Below, piece by piece: positions 8,591 to 23,400 of a stretch of 64,000 nucleotides of DNA. A model generated the notes under the pieces. That model was not told where the DNA came from. It ran no database searches and saw only the letters and a program-made list of their open reading frames with translations. The stretch is taken from assembly GCA_964016885.1 (NCBI GenBank), contig OZ024741.1:416145081-416209080 (forward strand), written 5' to 3'. Each line of letters starts with the position of its first letter. The first letter of the stretch is position 1. The position numbers were made by a program, and so were the translations under genes. This stretch comes from Eledone cirrhosa. Lineage: Eukaryota > Mollusca > Cephalopoda > Octopoda > Eledonidae.

Positions 8591-8891
8591 CATGAATCCA
8601 TATTTGACAAAGTATGGGTCCATACACTACAAATTAGGGACTCCTCTGTCAGAAATACAACCCTAACCCCTTGCAGTACCACTCCTTAGTTATTCTCCCC
8701 AACTTCAAAGATCTAGGATACCTTCTCCTTCCACTATCAACTACTTGTTGCTATCCTGTCACTACTCATACTTATTGCCGCCTGCTCCTCTGCCTATGAC
8801 AGGCTCTCACAAGTCACTCAGCTACCTGTAGTTTCTTAAGAGCACCCCACACTATGGTATAAGGTACTGTCAAAAACTTTCCAGGTCAGAC
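8591..8891. other. Non-coding stretch with a partial direct repeat
   Basis: GCTCTCACAAGTCACT with its upstream neighbourhood (CTCCTCTG...TATG) occurs at about 8430-8469 and again at 8784-8819, a diverged duplication about 350 bases apart. No gene is seen; this could be more body of the adjacent minus-strand element. Confidence 0.5.
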
Positions 8892-8980
8892 ATCACACCA
8901 CATACAGTACACACACACCACACTTCACAACATCCACACACTCACCACACACACACCACATACATTCACATACACACTCC
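8892..8980. repeat. CA/CACAC-rich tract (left part)
   Basis: Imperfect CACAC-type repeat. A similar tract resumes at 9253, on the other side of the LINE/SINE tail, so the element probably inserted into a single CA-rich tract. Confidence 0.8.
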
Positions 8981-9252
8981 CACTGTAAAGTGGATGTGTA
9001 GGCGCCACGGCAAAAAAGCACCCAGCCCACACTGTAAAGTGGACGTGTAGGCGCCACGGAAAAAAAGCACCCAGCACTCACTGTAAATGAGGTTGGTGTT
9101 AGGAAGGGCATCCAGCTGTAGAAATCAAGCCAAAATCAGTTCCTGTATGAGCAAGACATGGTCAGCTGGCCAGACACAGCCCACTACAGGACAACCCGTC
9201 TAACTCATGCTAGCATGGAAGAACGGACGTAAAACGGTGATGATGATGATGA
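8981..9252 (+). mobile_element. LINE/SINE 3' tail with 49-bp modules, plus strand
   Basis: CACTGTAAAG starts at 8981 and 9030, and CACTGTAAAT at 9079, giving two full 49-base modules and a third that leads into the tail. Each full module contains a GGCGCCACGG core and an A-run followed by GCACCCAGC. The tail then reads TTAGGAAGGGCATCCAGCTG, later AACTCATGCTAGCATGGAAG, and ends in (GAT)n at 9237-9252. This is the best-preserved copy of the tail seen also at 2880-3075, 8078-8590 and 2448-2495. Such tails are very common in cephalopod genomes as I remember them. Confidence 0.78.
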
Positions 9253-9350
9253 CTCACATGCACATCACACCACACCACTCACACACACCACCCACACACA
9301 CACCGCATACATTCACACACACATGCACACATCACACATCCACACACATT
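9253..9350. repeat. CA/CACAC-rich tract (right part)
   Basis: Continuation of the CA-rich tract split by the element at 8981-9252. CATACATTCACA occurs on both sides (about 8959 and 9305). Confidence 0.8.
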
Positions 9351-9502
9351 TTAACTTTGTTTATCATTTGATCTGTGGTATGATTACTACAATCATAATA
9401 AACTTATCATAAAGTCACTTTTGGACACCTCAAACAAGGCCACATGCATTTTTTGATAGAGTCATATTTCCTTTTTTTTATCATTATGGCAGAGACAGCA
9501 CC
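9351..9502. other. Left flank of the 58-bp satellite
   Basis: About 150 bases of AT-rich, non-repetitive sequence. The satellite starts abruptly at 9503 after GGCAGAGACAGCACC, with no transitional half-unit. Confidence 0.6.
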
Positions 9503-9589
9503 TTAACCCTTTAGTTTCCAACCTGGTCAACACTGACCAGGACTATTACCTACAGTTGTCTTAACCCTTTAGTTTCCAACCTGGTCAAC

Positions 9590-10720
9590 ACTAACCAAGA
9601 CTATTACCTACAGTTGTCTTAACCCTTTAGTTTCCAACCTGGTCAACACTAACCAGGACTATTACCTACAGTTGTCTTAACCATTTAGTTTCCAACCTGG
9701 TCAACACTAACCAGGACTACTACGTACAGTTGTCTTAAACCTTTAGTTACCAACCTGGTCAACACTAACCAGGACTATTACCTACAGTTGTCTTAACCCT
9801 TTAGTTTCCAACCTGGTCAACACTAACCAGGACTATTACCTACAGTTGTCTTAACCCTTTAGTTTCCAACCTGGTCAACACTAACCAGGACTACTACGTA
9901 CAGTTGTCTTAAACCTTTAGTTACCAACCTGGTCAACACTAACCAGGACTATTACCTACAGTTGTCTTAACCATTTAGTTTCCAACCTGGTCAACACTAA
10001 CCAGGACTATTACCTACAGTTGTCTTGACCCTTTAGTTTCCAACCTGGTCAACACTAACCAGCACTATTACCTACAGTTGTCTTAACCCTTTAGTTACCA
10101 ACCTGGTCAACACTAACCAGGACTATTACCTACAGTTGTCTTAACCCTTTAGTTTCCAACCTGGTCAACACTAACCAGGACTATTACCTACAGTTGTCTT
10201 AACCCTTTAGTTTCCAACCTGGTCAACACTAACCAGGACTATTACCTACAGTTGTCTTAACCCTTTAGTTTCCAACCTGGTCAACACTAACCAGGACTAC
10301 TACCTACAGTTGTCTTAAACCTTTAGTTACCAATCTGGTCAACACTAACCAGGACTATTACCTACAGTTGTCTTAACCCTTTAGTTTCCAACCTGGTCAA
10401 CACTAACCAGGACTACTACCTACAGTTGTCTTAAACCTTTAGTTACCAACCTGGTCAACACTAACCAGGACTATTACCTACAGTTGTCTTAACCCTTTAG
10501 TTTCCAACCTGGTCAACACTAACCAGGACTATTACCTACAGTTGTCTTAACCCTTTAGTTTCCAACCTGGTCAACACTAACCAGGACTATTACCTACAGT
10601 TGTCTTAACCCTTTAGTTACCAACCTGGTCAACACTAACCAGGACTATTACCTACAGTTGTCTTAAACCTTTAATTACCAACCTGATCAACACTAACCAG
10701 GACTATTACCTACAGTTGTG
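9590..10720 (+). repeat. Satellite edge block with CTAACCAGG monomers and local 2-3-mers
   Basis: Near the left edge most monomers have CTAACC in place of the CTGACC typical of the rest of the array, which shortens the perfect dyad stem. Marker monomers such as CTACTACGTACAG recur 174 bases apart (9721 and 9895, three monomers) and CTACTACCTACAG 116 bases apart (10301 and 10417, two monomers). This edge therefore has its own short higher-order pattern. Confidence 0.8.
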
Positions 10721-11689
10721 TTAACCCTTTAGTTTCCAACATGGTCAACACTGAAAAAGACTATTACCTACAGTTGTCTTAACCCTTTAGTTTCCAACCT
10801 GGTCAACACTGACCAGGACTATTACCTACAGTTGTCTTAACCCTTTAGTTACCAACCTGGTCAACACTGACCAGGACTATTATCTACAGTTATCTTAACA
10901 ATTTAGTTACCAACCTGGTCAACACTGACCAAGACTATTACCTACAGTTGTCTTAACCATTTAGTTACCAACCTGGTCAACACTGACCAAGACTATTACC
11001 TACAGTTTTCTCAACCCTTTAGTTACCAACATGGTCAACACTGACCAAGACTTACCTACAGTTGTCTTAACCCTTTAGTTACCAAGCTGGTCAACACTGA
11101 CCAGGACTATTACCTACAGTTGTCTTAACCCTTTAGTTACCAACCTGGTCAACACTGACCAGGACTATTATCTACAGTTGTCTTAACAATTTAGTTACCA
11201 ACCTGGTCAACACTGACCAAGACTATTACCTACAGTTCTCTTAACCATTTAGTTACCAACCTGGTCAACACTGACCAAGACTATTACCTACAGTTGTCTT
11301 AACCCTTTAGTTACCAACCTGGTCAACACTGACCAGGAATATTACCTACAGTTGTCTTAACCCTTTAGTTACCAACCTGGTCAACACTTACCAGGACTAT
11401 TACCTACAGTTGTCTTAACCCTTTAGTTTCCAACCTGGTCAACACTGACCAGGACTATTACCTACAGTTGTCTTAACCCTTTATTTGCCAACATGGTCAC
11501 CACTGACCAGGAGTATTACCTACAGTTGTCTTAACCCTTTAGTTACCAACCTGGTCAACACTGACCAGGACTATTACCTACAGTTGTCTTAACCCTTTAG
11601 TTACCAACCTGGTCAACACTGACCAGGACTATTACCTACAGTTGTCTTAACCCTTTAGTTACCAACCTGGTCAACACTGACCAGGACTA

Positions 11690-14600
11690 TTACCTACAGC
11701 TGTGTAAACCCTTTAGTTACCAACCTGGTCAACACTTACCAGGACTATTACCTACAGTTGTCTTAACCCTTTAGTTACCAACCTGGTCAACACTGACCAG
11801 GACTATTACCTGAAGTTGTCTTAAACCCTTCAGTTTCCAGCCTGGTCAACACTGACCAGGACTATTACCTACAGTTGTTTTAACCCTTTAGTTACCAACC
11901 TGGTCAACACTAACCAGGACTATTACCTACAGTTGTCTTAACCCTTTAGTTACCAACCTGGTCAACACTGACCAGGACTATTACCTACAGTTGTCTTAAA
12001 CCCTTTAGTTTCCAGCCTGGTCAACACTGACCATGACTATTACCTACAGTTGTCTTAACCCTTTAGTTACCAACCTGGTCAACACTGACCAGGACTATTA
12101 CCTACAGTTTTCTCAACCCTTTAGTTACCAACCTGGTCAACACTGACCAAGACTTACCTACAGTTGTCTTAACCCTTTAGTTACCAAGCTGGTCAACACT
12201 GACCAGGACTATTACCTACAGTTGTCTTAACCCTTTAGTTACCAACCTGGTCAACACTGACCAAGACTATTACCTACAGTTGTCTTAACCCTTTAGTTTC
12301 CAACCTGGTCAACACTGACCAGGACTATTACCTACAGTTGTCTTAACCCTTTAGTTTCCAACCTGGTCAACACTGACCAGGACTATTACCTACAGTTCTG
12401 TTAACCCTTTAGTTACCAACCTGGTCAACACTGACCAGGACTATTACCTACAGTTGTCTTAACCCTTTAGTTTCCAAACTGGTCAACACTGACCAAGACT
12501 ATTACCTACAGTTGTCTTAACCCTTTAGTTACCAACCTGGTCAACACTGACCAAGACTATTACCTACAGTTGTCTTAACCCTTTAGTTACCAACCTGGTC
12601 AACACTGACCAGGACTATTACCTACAGTTGTCTTAACCCTTTAGTTTCCAACCTGGTCAAGACTGACCAGGACTATTACCTACAGCTGTGTTAACCCTTT
12701 AGTTACCAACCTGGTCAACACAGACCAGGACTATTACCTACAGTTGTCTTAACCCTTTAGTTTCCAACCTGGTGAACACTGACCAGGACTATTACCTACA
12801 GTTGTTTTAACCCTTTAGTTACCAACCTGGTCAACACTGACCAGCACTATTACCTAGAGTTGTCTTAACCCTTTAGTTACCAACCTGGTCAACACTGACC
12901 AGGACTATTACCTACAGTTGTGTTAACCCTTTAGTTACCAACCTGGTCAACACTGACCAGGACTATTACCTACAGTTGTCTTAACCCTTTAGTTTCCAAC
13001 CTGGTCAACACTGACCAAGACTATTACCTACAGTTGTCTTAACCCTTTAGTTACCAACCTGGTCAACACTGACCAGGACTATTACCTACAGTTGTCTTAA
13101 CCCTTTGGTTTCCAACCTGGTCAACACTGACCAGGACTATTACCTACAGCTGTGTTAACCCTTTAGTTACCAACCTGGTTAACACTAACCAGGACTTTTA
13201 CCTACAGTTGTCTTAAACCCTTTAGTTTCCAGCCTGGTCAACACTGACCAGGACTATTACCTACAGTTGTATTAACCCTTTAGTTACCCACCTGGTCAAC
13301 ACTGACCAGGACTATTACCTACAGCTGTGTTAACCCTTTAGTTACCAACCTGGTCAACACTGACCAGGACTTACCTACAGTTGTCTTAACCCTTTAGTTA
13401 CCAACCTGGTCAACACTGACCAGGACTTACCTACAGTTGTCTTAACCCTTTAGTTACCAACCTGGTCAACACTGACCAGGACTATTACCTACAGTTGTCT
13501 TAAACCCTTTAGTTTCCACCCTGGTCAACACTGACCAAGACTATTACCTACAGTTGTCTTAACCCTTTAGTTACCAACCTGGTCAACACTGACCAGGACT
13601 ATTACCTACAGTTGTTTTAACCCTTTAGTTACCAACCTGGTCAACACTAACCAGGACTATTACCTACAGTTGTCTTAACCCTTTAGTTACCAACCTGGTC
13701 AACACTGACCAGGACTATTACCTACAGCTGTGTAAACCCTTTAGTTACCAACCTGGTCAACACTTACCAGGACTATTACCTACAGTTGTCTTAACCCTTT
13801 AGTTACCAACCTGGTCAACACTGACCAGGACTATTACCTGAAGTTGTCTTAAACCCTTCAGTTTCCAGCCTGGTCAACACTGACCAGGACTATTACCTAC
13901 AGTTGTTTTAACCCTTTAGTTACCAACCTGGTCAACACTAACCAGGACTATTACCTACAGTTGTCTTAACCCTTTAGTTACCAACCTGGTCAACACTGAC
14001 CAGGACTATTACCTACAGTTGTCTTAAACCCTTTAGTTTCCAGCCTGGTCAACACTGACCAGGACTATTACCTACAGTTGTTTTAACCATTTAGTTACCA
14101 ACCTGGTCAACACTGACCATGACTATTACCTACAGTTGTCTTAACCCTTTAGTTACCAACCTGGTCAACACTGACCAGGACTATTACCTACAGTTTTCTC
14201 AACCCTTTAGTTACCAACCTGGTCAACACTGACCAAGACTTACCTACAGTTGTCTTAACCCTTTAGTTACCAAGCTGGTCAACACTGACCAGGACTATTA
14301 CCTACAGTTGTCTTAACCCTTTAGTTACCAACCTGGTCAACACTGACCAAGACTATTACCTACAGTTGTCTTAACCCTTTAGTTTCCAACCTGGTCAACA
14401 CTGACCAGGACTATTACCTACAGTTGTGTTAACCCTTTAGTTACCAACCTGGTCAACACTGACCAGGACTATTACCTACAGTTGTCTTAACCCTTTAGTT
14501 TCCAAACTGGTCAACACTGACCAGGACTATTACCTACAGTTGTCTTAACCCTTTAGTTTCCAACCTGGTCAAGACTGACCAGGACTATTACCTACAGCTG

Positions 14601-15630
14601 TGTTAACCCTTTAGTTACCAACCTGGTCAACACAGACCAGGACTATTACCTACAGTTGTCTTAACCCTTTAGTTTCCAACCTGGTCAACACTGACCAGGA
14701 CTATTACCTACAGTTGTTTTAACCCTTTAGTTACCAAGCTGGTCAACACTGACCAGCACTATTACCTAGAGTTGTCTTAACCCTTTAGTTACCAACCTGG
14801 TCAACACTGACCAGGATTATTACCTACAGTTGTGTTAACCCTTTAGTTACCAACCTGGTCAACACTGACCAGGACTATTACCTACAGTTGTCTTAACCCT
14901 TTAGTTTCCAACCTGGTCAACACTGACCAAGACTATTACCTACAGTTGTCTTAACCCTTTAGTTACCAACCTGGTCAACACTGACCAGGACTATTACCTA
15001 CAGTTGTCTTAACCCTTTGGTTTCCAACCTGGTCAACACTGACCAGGACTATTACCTACAGCTGTGTTAACCCTTTAGTTACCAACCTGGTTAACACTAA
15101 CCAGGACTTTTACCTACAGTTGTCTTAAACCCTTTAGTTTCCAGCCTGGTCAACACTGACCAGGACTATTACCTACAGTTGTATTAACCCTTTAGTTACC
15201 CACCTGGTCAACACTGACCAGGACTATTACCTACAGCTGTGTTAACCCTTTAGTTACCAACCTGGTCAACACTGACCAGGACTTACCTACAGTTGTCTTA
15301 ACCCTTTAGTTACCAACCTGGTCAACACTGACCAGGACTTACCTACAGTTGTCTTAACCCTTTAGTTACCAACCTGGTCAACACTGACCAGGACTATTAC
15401 CTACAGTTGTCTTAAACCCTTTAGTTTCCACCCTGGTCAACACTGACCAAGACTATTACCTACAGTTGTCTTAACCCTTTAGTTACCAACCTGGTCAACA
15501 CTGACCAGGACTATTACCTACAGTTGTTTTAACCCTTTAGTTACCAACCTGGTCAACACTAACCAGGACTATTACCTACAGTTGTCTTAACCCTTTAGTT
15601 ACCAACCTGGTCAACACTGACCAGGACTAT
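11690..15630 (+). repeat. Higher-order repeat, two copies of about 2.0 kb
   Basis: Rare phrases recur with a fixed large offset: TGTGTAAACC at 11701 and 13729, and CTGAAGTTGTC near 11810 and 13838, both 2028 apart. Further along the offset becomes 2086 (TTACCAAGCT at 12181 and 14267) and then 1912 (CCCTTTGGTT at 13101 and 15013). The second copy thus gained one monomer and later lost three relative to the first. Confidence 0.82.
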
Positions 15631-17499
15631 TACCTACAGTTGTGTTAACCCTTTAGTTTCCACCCTGGTCAACACTGACCAGGACTATTACCTACAGTTG
15701 TGTTAACCCTTTAGTTACCAACCTGGTCAACACTGACCAGGACTATTACCTACAGTTGCTTAACCCTTTAGTTTCCAACCTGGTCAACACTGACCAAGAC
15801 TATTACCTACAGTTGTCTTAACCCTTTAGTTACCAACCTGGTCAACACTGACCAGGACTATTACCTACAGTTGTCTTAACCCTTTAGTTACCAACCTGGT
15901 CAACACTGACCAGGACTATTACCTACAGTTGTCTTAACCCTTTAGTTTCTAACCTGGTCAACACTGACCAGGACTATTACCTACAGCTGTGTTAACCCTT
16001 TAGTTACCAACCTGGTCAACACAGACCAGGACTATTACCTACAGTTGTCTTAACCCTTTAGTTTCCAACCTGGCCAACACTGACCACGACTATTACCTAC
16101 AGTTGTCTTAACCCTTTAGTTACCAACCTGGTCAACACTGACCAGGACTATTACCTACAGTTGTTTTCACCCTTTAGTTACCAACCTGGTCAACACTGAC
16201 CAGCACTATTACCTACAGTTGTCTTAACCCTTTAGTTACCAACCTGGTCAACACTGACCAAGACTTACCTACAGTTGTCTTAACCCTTTAGTTACCAACC
16301 TGGTCAACACTGACCAGGACTATTACCTACAGTTGTCTTAACCCTTTAGTTTCCGACCTGCTCAACACTGACCAAGACTATTACCTACAGTTGTCTTAAC
16401 CCTTTAGTTACCAACCTGGTCAACACTGACCAGGACTATTACCTACAGTTGTCTTAACCCTTTAGTTTCCGACCTGGTCAACACTGACCAGGACTATTAC
16501 CTACAGCTGTGTTAACCCTTTAGTTACGAACCTGGTCAACACTAACCAGGACTATTACCTACAGTTGTCTTAAACCCTTTAGTTTCCAGCCTGGTCAACA
16601 CTGACCAGGACTATTACCTACAGTTGTATTAACCCTTTAATTACCAACCTGGTCAACACTGACCAGTACTATTACCTACAGCTGTGTTAACCCTTTAGTT
16701 ACCAACCTGGTCAACACTGACCATGACTATTACCTACAGCTGTGTTAACCCTTTAGTTACCAACCTGGTCAACACTGACCAGGACTATTACCTGCAGTTG
16801 TCTTAACCCTTTAGTTACCAACCTGGTAAACACAGACCAGGACTATTACCTACAGTTGTCTTAACCCTTTAGTTTCCAACCTGGTCAACACTGACCAGGA
16901 CTATTACCTACAGTTGTCTTAACCCTTTAGTTACCAACCTGGTCAACACTGACCAGGACTTACCTACAGTTGTCTTAACCCTTTAGTTACCAACCTGGTC
17001 AACACTGACCAGGACTTTAACCTACAGTTGTCTTAACCCTTTAGTTACCAACCTGGTCAACACTGACCAGGACTTACCTACAGTTGTCTTAACCCTTTAG
17101 TTACCAACCTGGTCAACACTGACCAGGACTTACCTACAGTTGTCTTAACCCTTTAGTTACCAACCTGGTCAACACTGACCAGGACTATTACCTACAGTTG
17201 TCTTAAACCCTTTAGTTTCCAGCCTGGTCAACACTGACCAGAACTATTACCTACAGTTGTTTTAACCCTTTAGTTACCAACCTGGTCAACACTAACCAGG
17301 ACTATTACCTACAGTTGTCTTAACCCTTTAGTTACCAACCTGGTCAACACTGACCAGGACTATTACCTACAGTTGTCTTAAACCCTTTAGTTTCCAGCCT
17401 GGTGAACACTGACCAGGACTATTACCTATAGTTGTTTTAACCCTTTAGTTACCAACCTGGTCAACACTGACCAGGACTATTACCTACAGTTGTCTTAAC

Positions 17500-20400
17500 C
17501 CTTTAGTTACCAACCTGGTCAACACTGACCAGGACTATTACCTACAGTTTTTTCAACCCTTTAGTTACCAACCTGGTCAACACTGACCAAGACTTACCTA
17601 CAGTTGTCTTAACCCTTTAGTTACCAACCTGGTCAACACTGACCAGGACTATTACCTACAGTTGTCTTAACCCTTTAGTTACCAACCTGGTCAACACTGA
17701 CCAAGACTATTACCTACAGTTGTCTTAACCCTTTAGTTACCAACCTGGTCAACACTGACCAGGACTATTACCTACAGTTGTGTTAACCCTTTAGTTTCCA
17801 CCCTGGTCAACACTGACCAGGACTATTACCTACAGTTGTCTTAACCCTTTAGTTTCCAACCTGGTCAACACTGACCAAGACTATTACCTACATTTGTCTT
17901 AACCCTTTAGTTACCAACCTGGTCAACACTGACCAGGACTATTACCTACAGTTGTCTTAACCCTTTAGTTTCCAACCTGGTCAACACTGACCAAGACTAT
18001 TACCTACAGTTTTCTCAACCCTTTAGTTACCAACCTGGTCAACACTGACCAAGACTATTACCTACAGTTGTCTTGACCCTTTAGTTACCAACCTGGTCAA
18101 CACTGACCAGGACTATTACCTACAGTTGTATTAACCCTTTAGTTACCAACCTGGTCAACACTGACCAAGACTATTACCTACAGTTGTCTTAACCCTTTAG
18201 TTTCCAACCTGGTCAACACTGACCAGCACTAGTACCTACAGTTGTCTTAACCCTTTAGTTACCAACCTGGTCAACACTGACCAAGACTATTACCTACAGT
18301 TGTCTTAACCCTTTAGTTACCAACCTGGTCAACACTGACCAGGACTATTACCTACAGTTGTCTTAACCCTTTAGTTTCCAACCTGGTCAACACTGACCAG
18401 GACTATTACCTAAAGCTGTGTTAACCCTTTAGTTACCAACCTGGTCAACACAGACCAGGACTATTACCTACAGTTGTCTTAACCCTTTAGTTACCAACCT
18501 GGTCAACACTGACCGAGACTATTACCTACAGTTGTCTTAACCCTTTAGTTACCAACCTGGTCAACACTGACCAGGACTATTACCTACAGTTGTATTAACC
18601 CTTTAGTTACCAACCTGGTCAACACTGACCAAGACTATTACCTACAGTTGTCTTAACCCTTTAGTTTCCAACCTGGTCAACACTGACCAGCACTAGTACC
18701 TACAGTTGTCTTAACCCTTTAGTTACCAACCTGGTCGACACTGACCAAGACTATTACCTACAGTTGTCTTAACCCTTTAGTTACCAACCTGGTCAACACT
18801 GACCAGGACTATTACCTACAGTTGTCTTAACCCTTTAGTTTCCAACTTGGTCAACACTGACCAGGACTATTACCTACATTTGTCTTAACAATTTAGATAC
18901 CAACCTGGTTAACACTGACCAAGACTATTACCTACAGTTGTCTTAACCCTTTAGTTACCAACCTGGTCAACACTGACCAGGACTATTACCTACAGTTGTC
19001 TTAACCCTTTAGTTACCAACCTGGTCAACACTGACCAAGACTATTACCTACAGTTGTCTTAACCCTTTAGTTACCAACCTGGTCAACACTGACCAGGACT
19101 ATTACCTACAGTTGTCTTAACCCTTTAGTTACCAACCTGGTCAACACTGACCAGGACTATTACCTACAGCTGTGTTAACCCTTTAGTTACCAACCTGGTC
19201 AACACTTACCAGGACTATTACCTACAGTTGTCTTAACCCTTTAGTTACCAACCTGGTCAACACTGACCAGGGCTATTACCTACAGTTGTCTTAAACCCTT
19301 TAGTTACCAGCCTGGTCAACACTGACCAGGACTATTACCTACAGTTGTTTTAACCCTTTAGTTACCAACCTGGTCAACACTAACCAGGACTATTACCTAC
19401 AGTTGTCTTAACCCTTTAGTTACCAACCTGGTCAACACTGACCAGGACTATTACCTACAGTTGTCTTAAACACTTTAGTTTCCAGCCTGGTCAACACTGA
19501 CCAGGACTATTACCTACAGGTGTTTTAGCCCTTTAGTTACCAACCTGGTCAACACTGACCATGACTATTACATACAGTTGTCTTAACCCTTTAGTTACCA
19601 ACCTGGTCAACACTGACCAGGACTATTACCTACAGTTTTCTCAACCCTTTAGTTACCAACCTGGTCAACACTGACCAAGACTTACCTACAGTTGTCTTAA
19701 CCCTTTAGTTACCAACCTGGTCAACACTGACCAGGACTATTACCTACAGTTGTCTTAACCATTTAGTTACCAACCTGGTCAACACTGACCAAGACTATTA
19801 CCTACAGTTGTCTTAACACTTTAGTTTCCAACCTGGTCAACACTGACCAGGACTATTACCTACAGTTGTGTTAACCGTTTAGTTTCCACCCTGGTCAACA
19901 CTGACCAGGACTATTACCTACAGTTGTGTTAACCCTTTAGTTACCGACCTGGTCAACACTGACCAGGACTATTACCTACAGTTGTGTTAACCCTTTAGTT
20001 TCCAACCTGGTCAACACTGACCAAGACTATTACCTACAGTTGTCTTAACCCTTTAGTTACCAACCTGGTCAACACTGACCAGGACTATTACCTACAGTTG
20101 TCTTAACCCTTAAGTTACCAACCTGGTCAACACTGACCAGGACCATTACCTACAGTTCTCTTAACCCTTTAGTTTCCAACCTGGTCAACACTGACCAAGA
20201 CAATTACCTACAGTTGTCTTAACCCTTTAGTTACCAACCTGGTCAACACTGACCAAGACTATTACCTACAGTTGTCTTAACCCTTTAGTTACCAACCTGG
20301 TCAACACTGACCAGGACTATTACCTACAGTTGTCTTAACCCTTTAGTTTCCAACCTGGTCAACACTGACCAGGACTATTACCTAAAGCTGTGTTAACCCT

Positions 20401-23400
20401 TTAGTTACCAACCTGGTCAACACAGACCAGGACTATTACCTACAGTTGTCTTAACCCTTTAGTTTCCAACCTGGTCAACACTGACCAAGACTATTACCTA
20501 CAGTTGTCTTAACCCTTTAGTTACCAACCTGGTCAACACTGACCAAGACTATTACCTACAGTTGTCTTAACCGTTTAGTTAACAACCTGGTCAACACTGA
20601 CCAGGACTATTACCTACAGTTGTCTTAACCCTTTAGTTTCCAACCTGGTCAACACTGACCAGGACTATTATCTACAGTTGTCTTAACAATTTAGTTACCA
20701 AACTGGTCAACACTGACCAGGACTATTATCTACAGTTGTCTTAACAATTTAGTTACCAACCTGGTCAACACTGACCAAGTCTATTACCTACAGTTGTCTT
20801 AACCCTTTAGTTACCAACCTGGTCAACACTGACCAGGACTATTACCTACAGTTGTCTTAACCCTTTAGTTACCAACCTGGTCAACACTGACCAGGACTAT
20901 TACCTACAGTTGTCTTAACCCTTTAGTTTCCAACCTGGTCAACACTGACCAAGACTATTACCTACAGTTGTCTTAACCCTTTAGTTATCAACCTGGTCAG
21001 CGCTGACCAGGACTATTACCTACAGTTGTCTTAACCCTTTAGTTACCAACCTGGTCAACACTGACCAGGACTATTATCTACAGTTGTCTTAACAATTTAG
21101 TTACCAACCTGGTCAACACTGACCAAGACTATTACCTACAGTTGTCTTCACCATTTAGTTACCAACCTGGTCAACACTGACCAAGACTATTACCTACAGT
21201 TGTCTTAACCCTTTAGTTACCAACCTGGTCAACACTGACCAGGACTATTACCTACAGTTGTCTTAACCCTTTAGTTACCAACCTGGTCAACACTTACCAG
21301 GACTATTACCTACAGTTGTCTTAACCCTTTAGTTTCCAACCTGGTCAACACTGACCAGGACTATTACCTACAGTTGTCTTAACCCTTTATTTACCAACAT
21401 GGTCACCACTGACCAGGAGTATTACCTACAGTTGTCTTAACCCTTTAGTTACCAACCTGGTCAACACTGACCAGGACTATTACCTACAGTTGTCTTAACC
21501 CTTTAGTTTCCAACCTGGTCAACACTGACCAGGACTATTACCTACATTTGTCTTAACAATTTAGTTACCAACCTGGTTAACACTGACCAAGACTATTACC
21601 TACAGTTGTCTTAACCCTTTAGTTACCAACCTGGTCAACACTGACCAGGACTATTACCTACAGTTGTCTTAACCCTTTAGTTACCAACCTGGTCAACACT
21701 GACCAGGACTATTACCTACAGCTGTGTTAACCCTTTAGTTACCAACCTGGTCAACACTTACCAGGACTATTACCTACAGTTGTCTTAACCCTTTAGTTAC
21801 CAACCTGGTCAACACTGACCAGGGCTATTACCTACAGTTGTCTTAAACCCTTTAGTTACCAGCCTGGTCAACACTGACCAGGACTATTACCTACAGTTGT
21901 TATAACCCTTTAGTTACCAACCTGGTCAACACTGACCAGGACTATTACCTACAGTTTTTTCAACCCTTTAGTTACCAACCTGGTCAACACTGACCAAGAC
22001 TTACCTACAGTTGTCTTAACCCTTTAGTTACCAACCTGGTCAACACTGACCAGGACTATTACCTACAGTTGTCTTAACCCTTTAGTTACCAACCTGGTCA
22101 ACACTGACCAAGACTATTACCTACAGTTGTCTTAACCCTTTAGTTACCAACCTGGTCAACACTGACCAGGACTATTACCTACAGTTGTGTTAACCCTTTA
22201 GTTTCCACCCTGGTCAACACTGACCAGGACTATTACCTACAGTTGTCTTAACCCTTTAGTTTCCAACCTGGTCAACACTGACCAAGACTATTACCTACAT
22301 TTGTCTTAACCCTTTAGTTACCAACCTGGTCAACACTGACCAGGACTATTACCTACAGTTGTCTTAACCCTTTAGTTTCCAACCTGGTCAACACTGACCA
22401 AGACTATTACCTACAGTTTTCTCAACCCTTTAGTTACCAACCTGGTCAACACTGACCAAGACTATTACCTACAGTTGTCTTGACCCTTTAGTTACCAACC
22501 TGGTCAACACTGACCAGGACTATTACCTACAGTTGTATTAACCCTTTAGTTACCAACCTGGTCAACACTGACCAAGACTATTACCTACAGTTGTCTTAAC
22601 CCTTTAGTTTCCAACCTGGTCAACACTGACCAGCACTAGTACCTACAGTTGTCTTAACCCTTTAGTTACCAACCTGGTCAACACTGACCAAGACTATTAC
22701 CTACAGTTGTCTTAACCCTTTAGTTACCAACCTGGTCAACACTGACCAGGACTATTACCTACAGTTGTCTTAACCCTTTAGTTTCCAACCTGGTCAACAC
22801 TGACCAGGACTATTACCTAAAGCTGTGTTAACCCTTTAGTTACCAACCTGGTCAACACAGACCAGGACTATTACCTACAGTTGTCTTAACCCTTTAGTTA
22901 CCAACCTGGTCAACACTGACCGAGACTATTACCTACAGTTGTCTTAACCCTTTAGTTACCAACCTGGTCAACACTGACCAGGACTATTACCTACAGTTGT
23001 ATTAACCCTTTAGTTACCAACCTGGTCAACACTGACCAAGACTATTACCTACAGTTGTCTTAACCCTTTAGTTTCCAACCTGGTCAACACTGACCAGCAC
23101 TAGTACCTACAGTTGTCTTAACCCTTTAGTTACCAACCTGGTCGACACTGACCAAGACTATTACCTACAGTTGTCTTAACCCTTTAGTTACCAACCTGGT
23201 CAACACTGACCAGGACTATTACCTACAGTTGTCTTAACCCTTTAGTTTCCAACTTGGTCAACACTGACCAGGACTATTACCTACATTTGTCTTAACAATT
23301 TAGATACCAACCTGGTTAACACTGACCAAGACTATTACCTACAGTTGTCTTAACCCTTTAGTTACCAACCTGGTCAACACTGACCAGGACTATTACCTAC

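Noticed and set aside
8951..9270. Target-site duplication of the LINE/SINE tail in CA-rich DNA
   Set aside because: TCACATACACAC and TCACATGCACAT flank the element, but both sides are low-complexity CA repeats, so the match cannot be told from chance.
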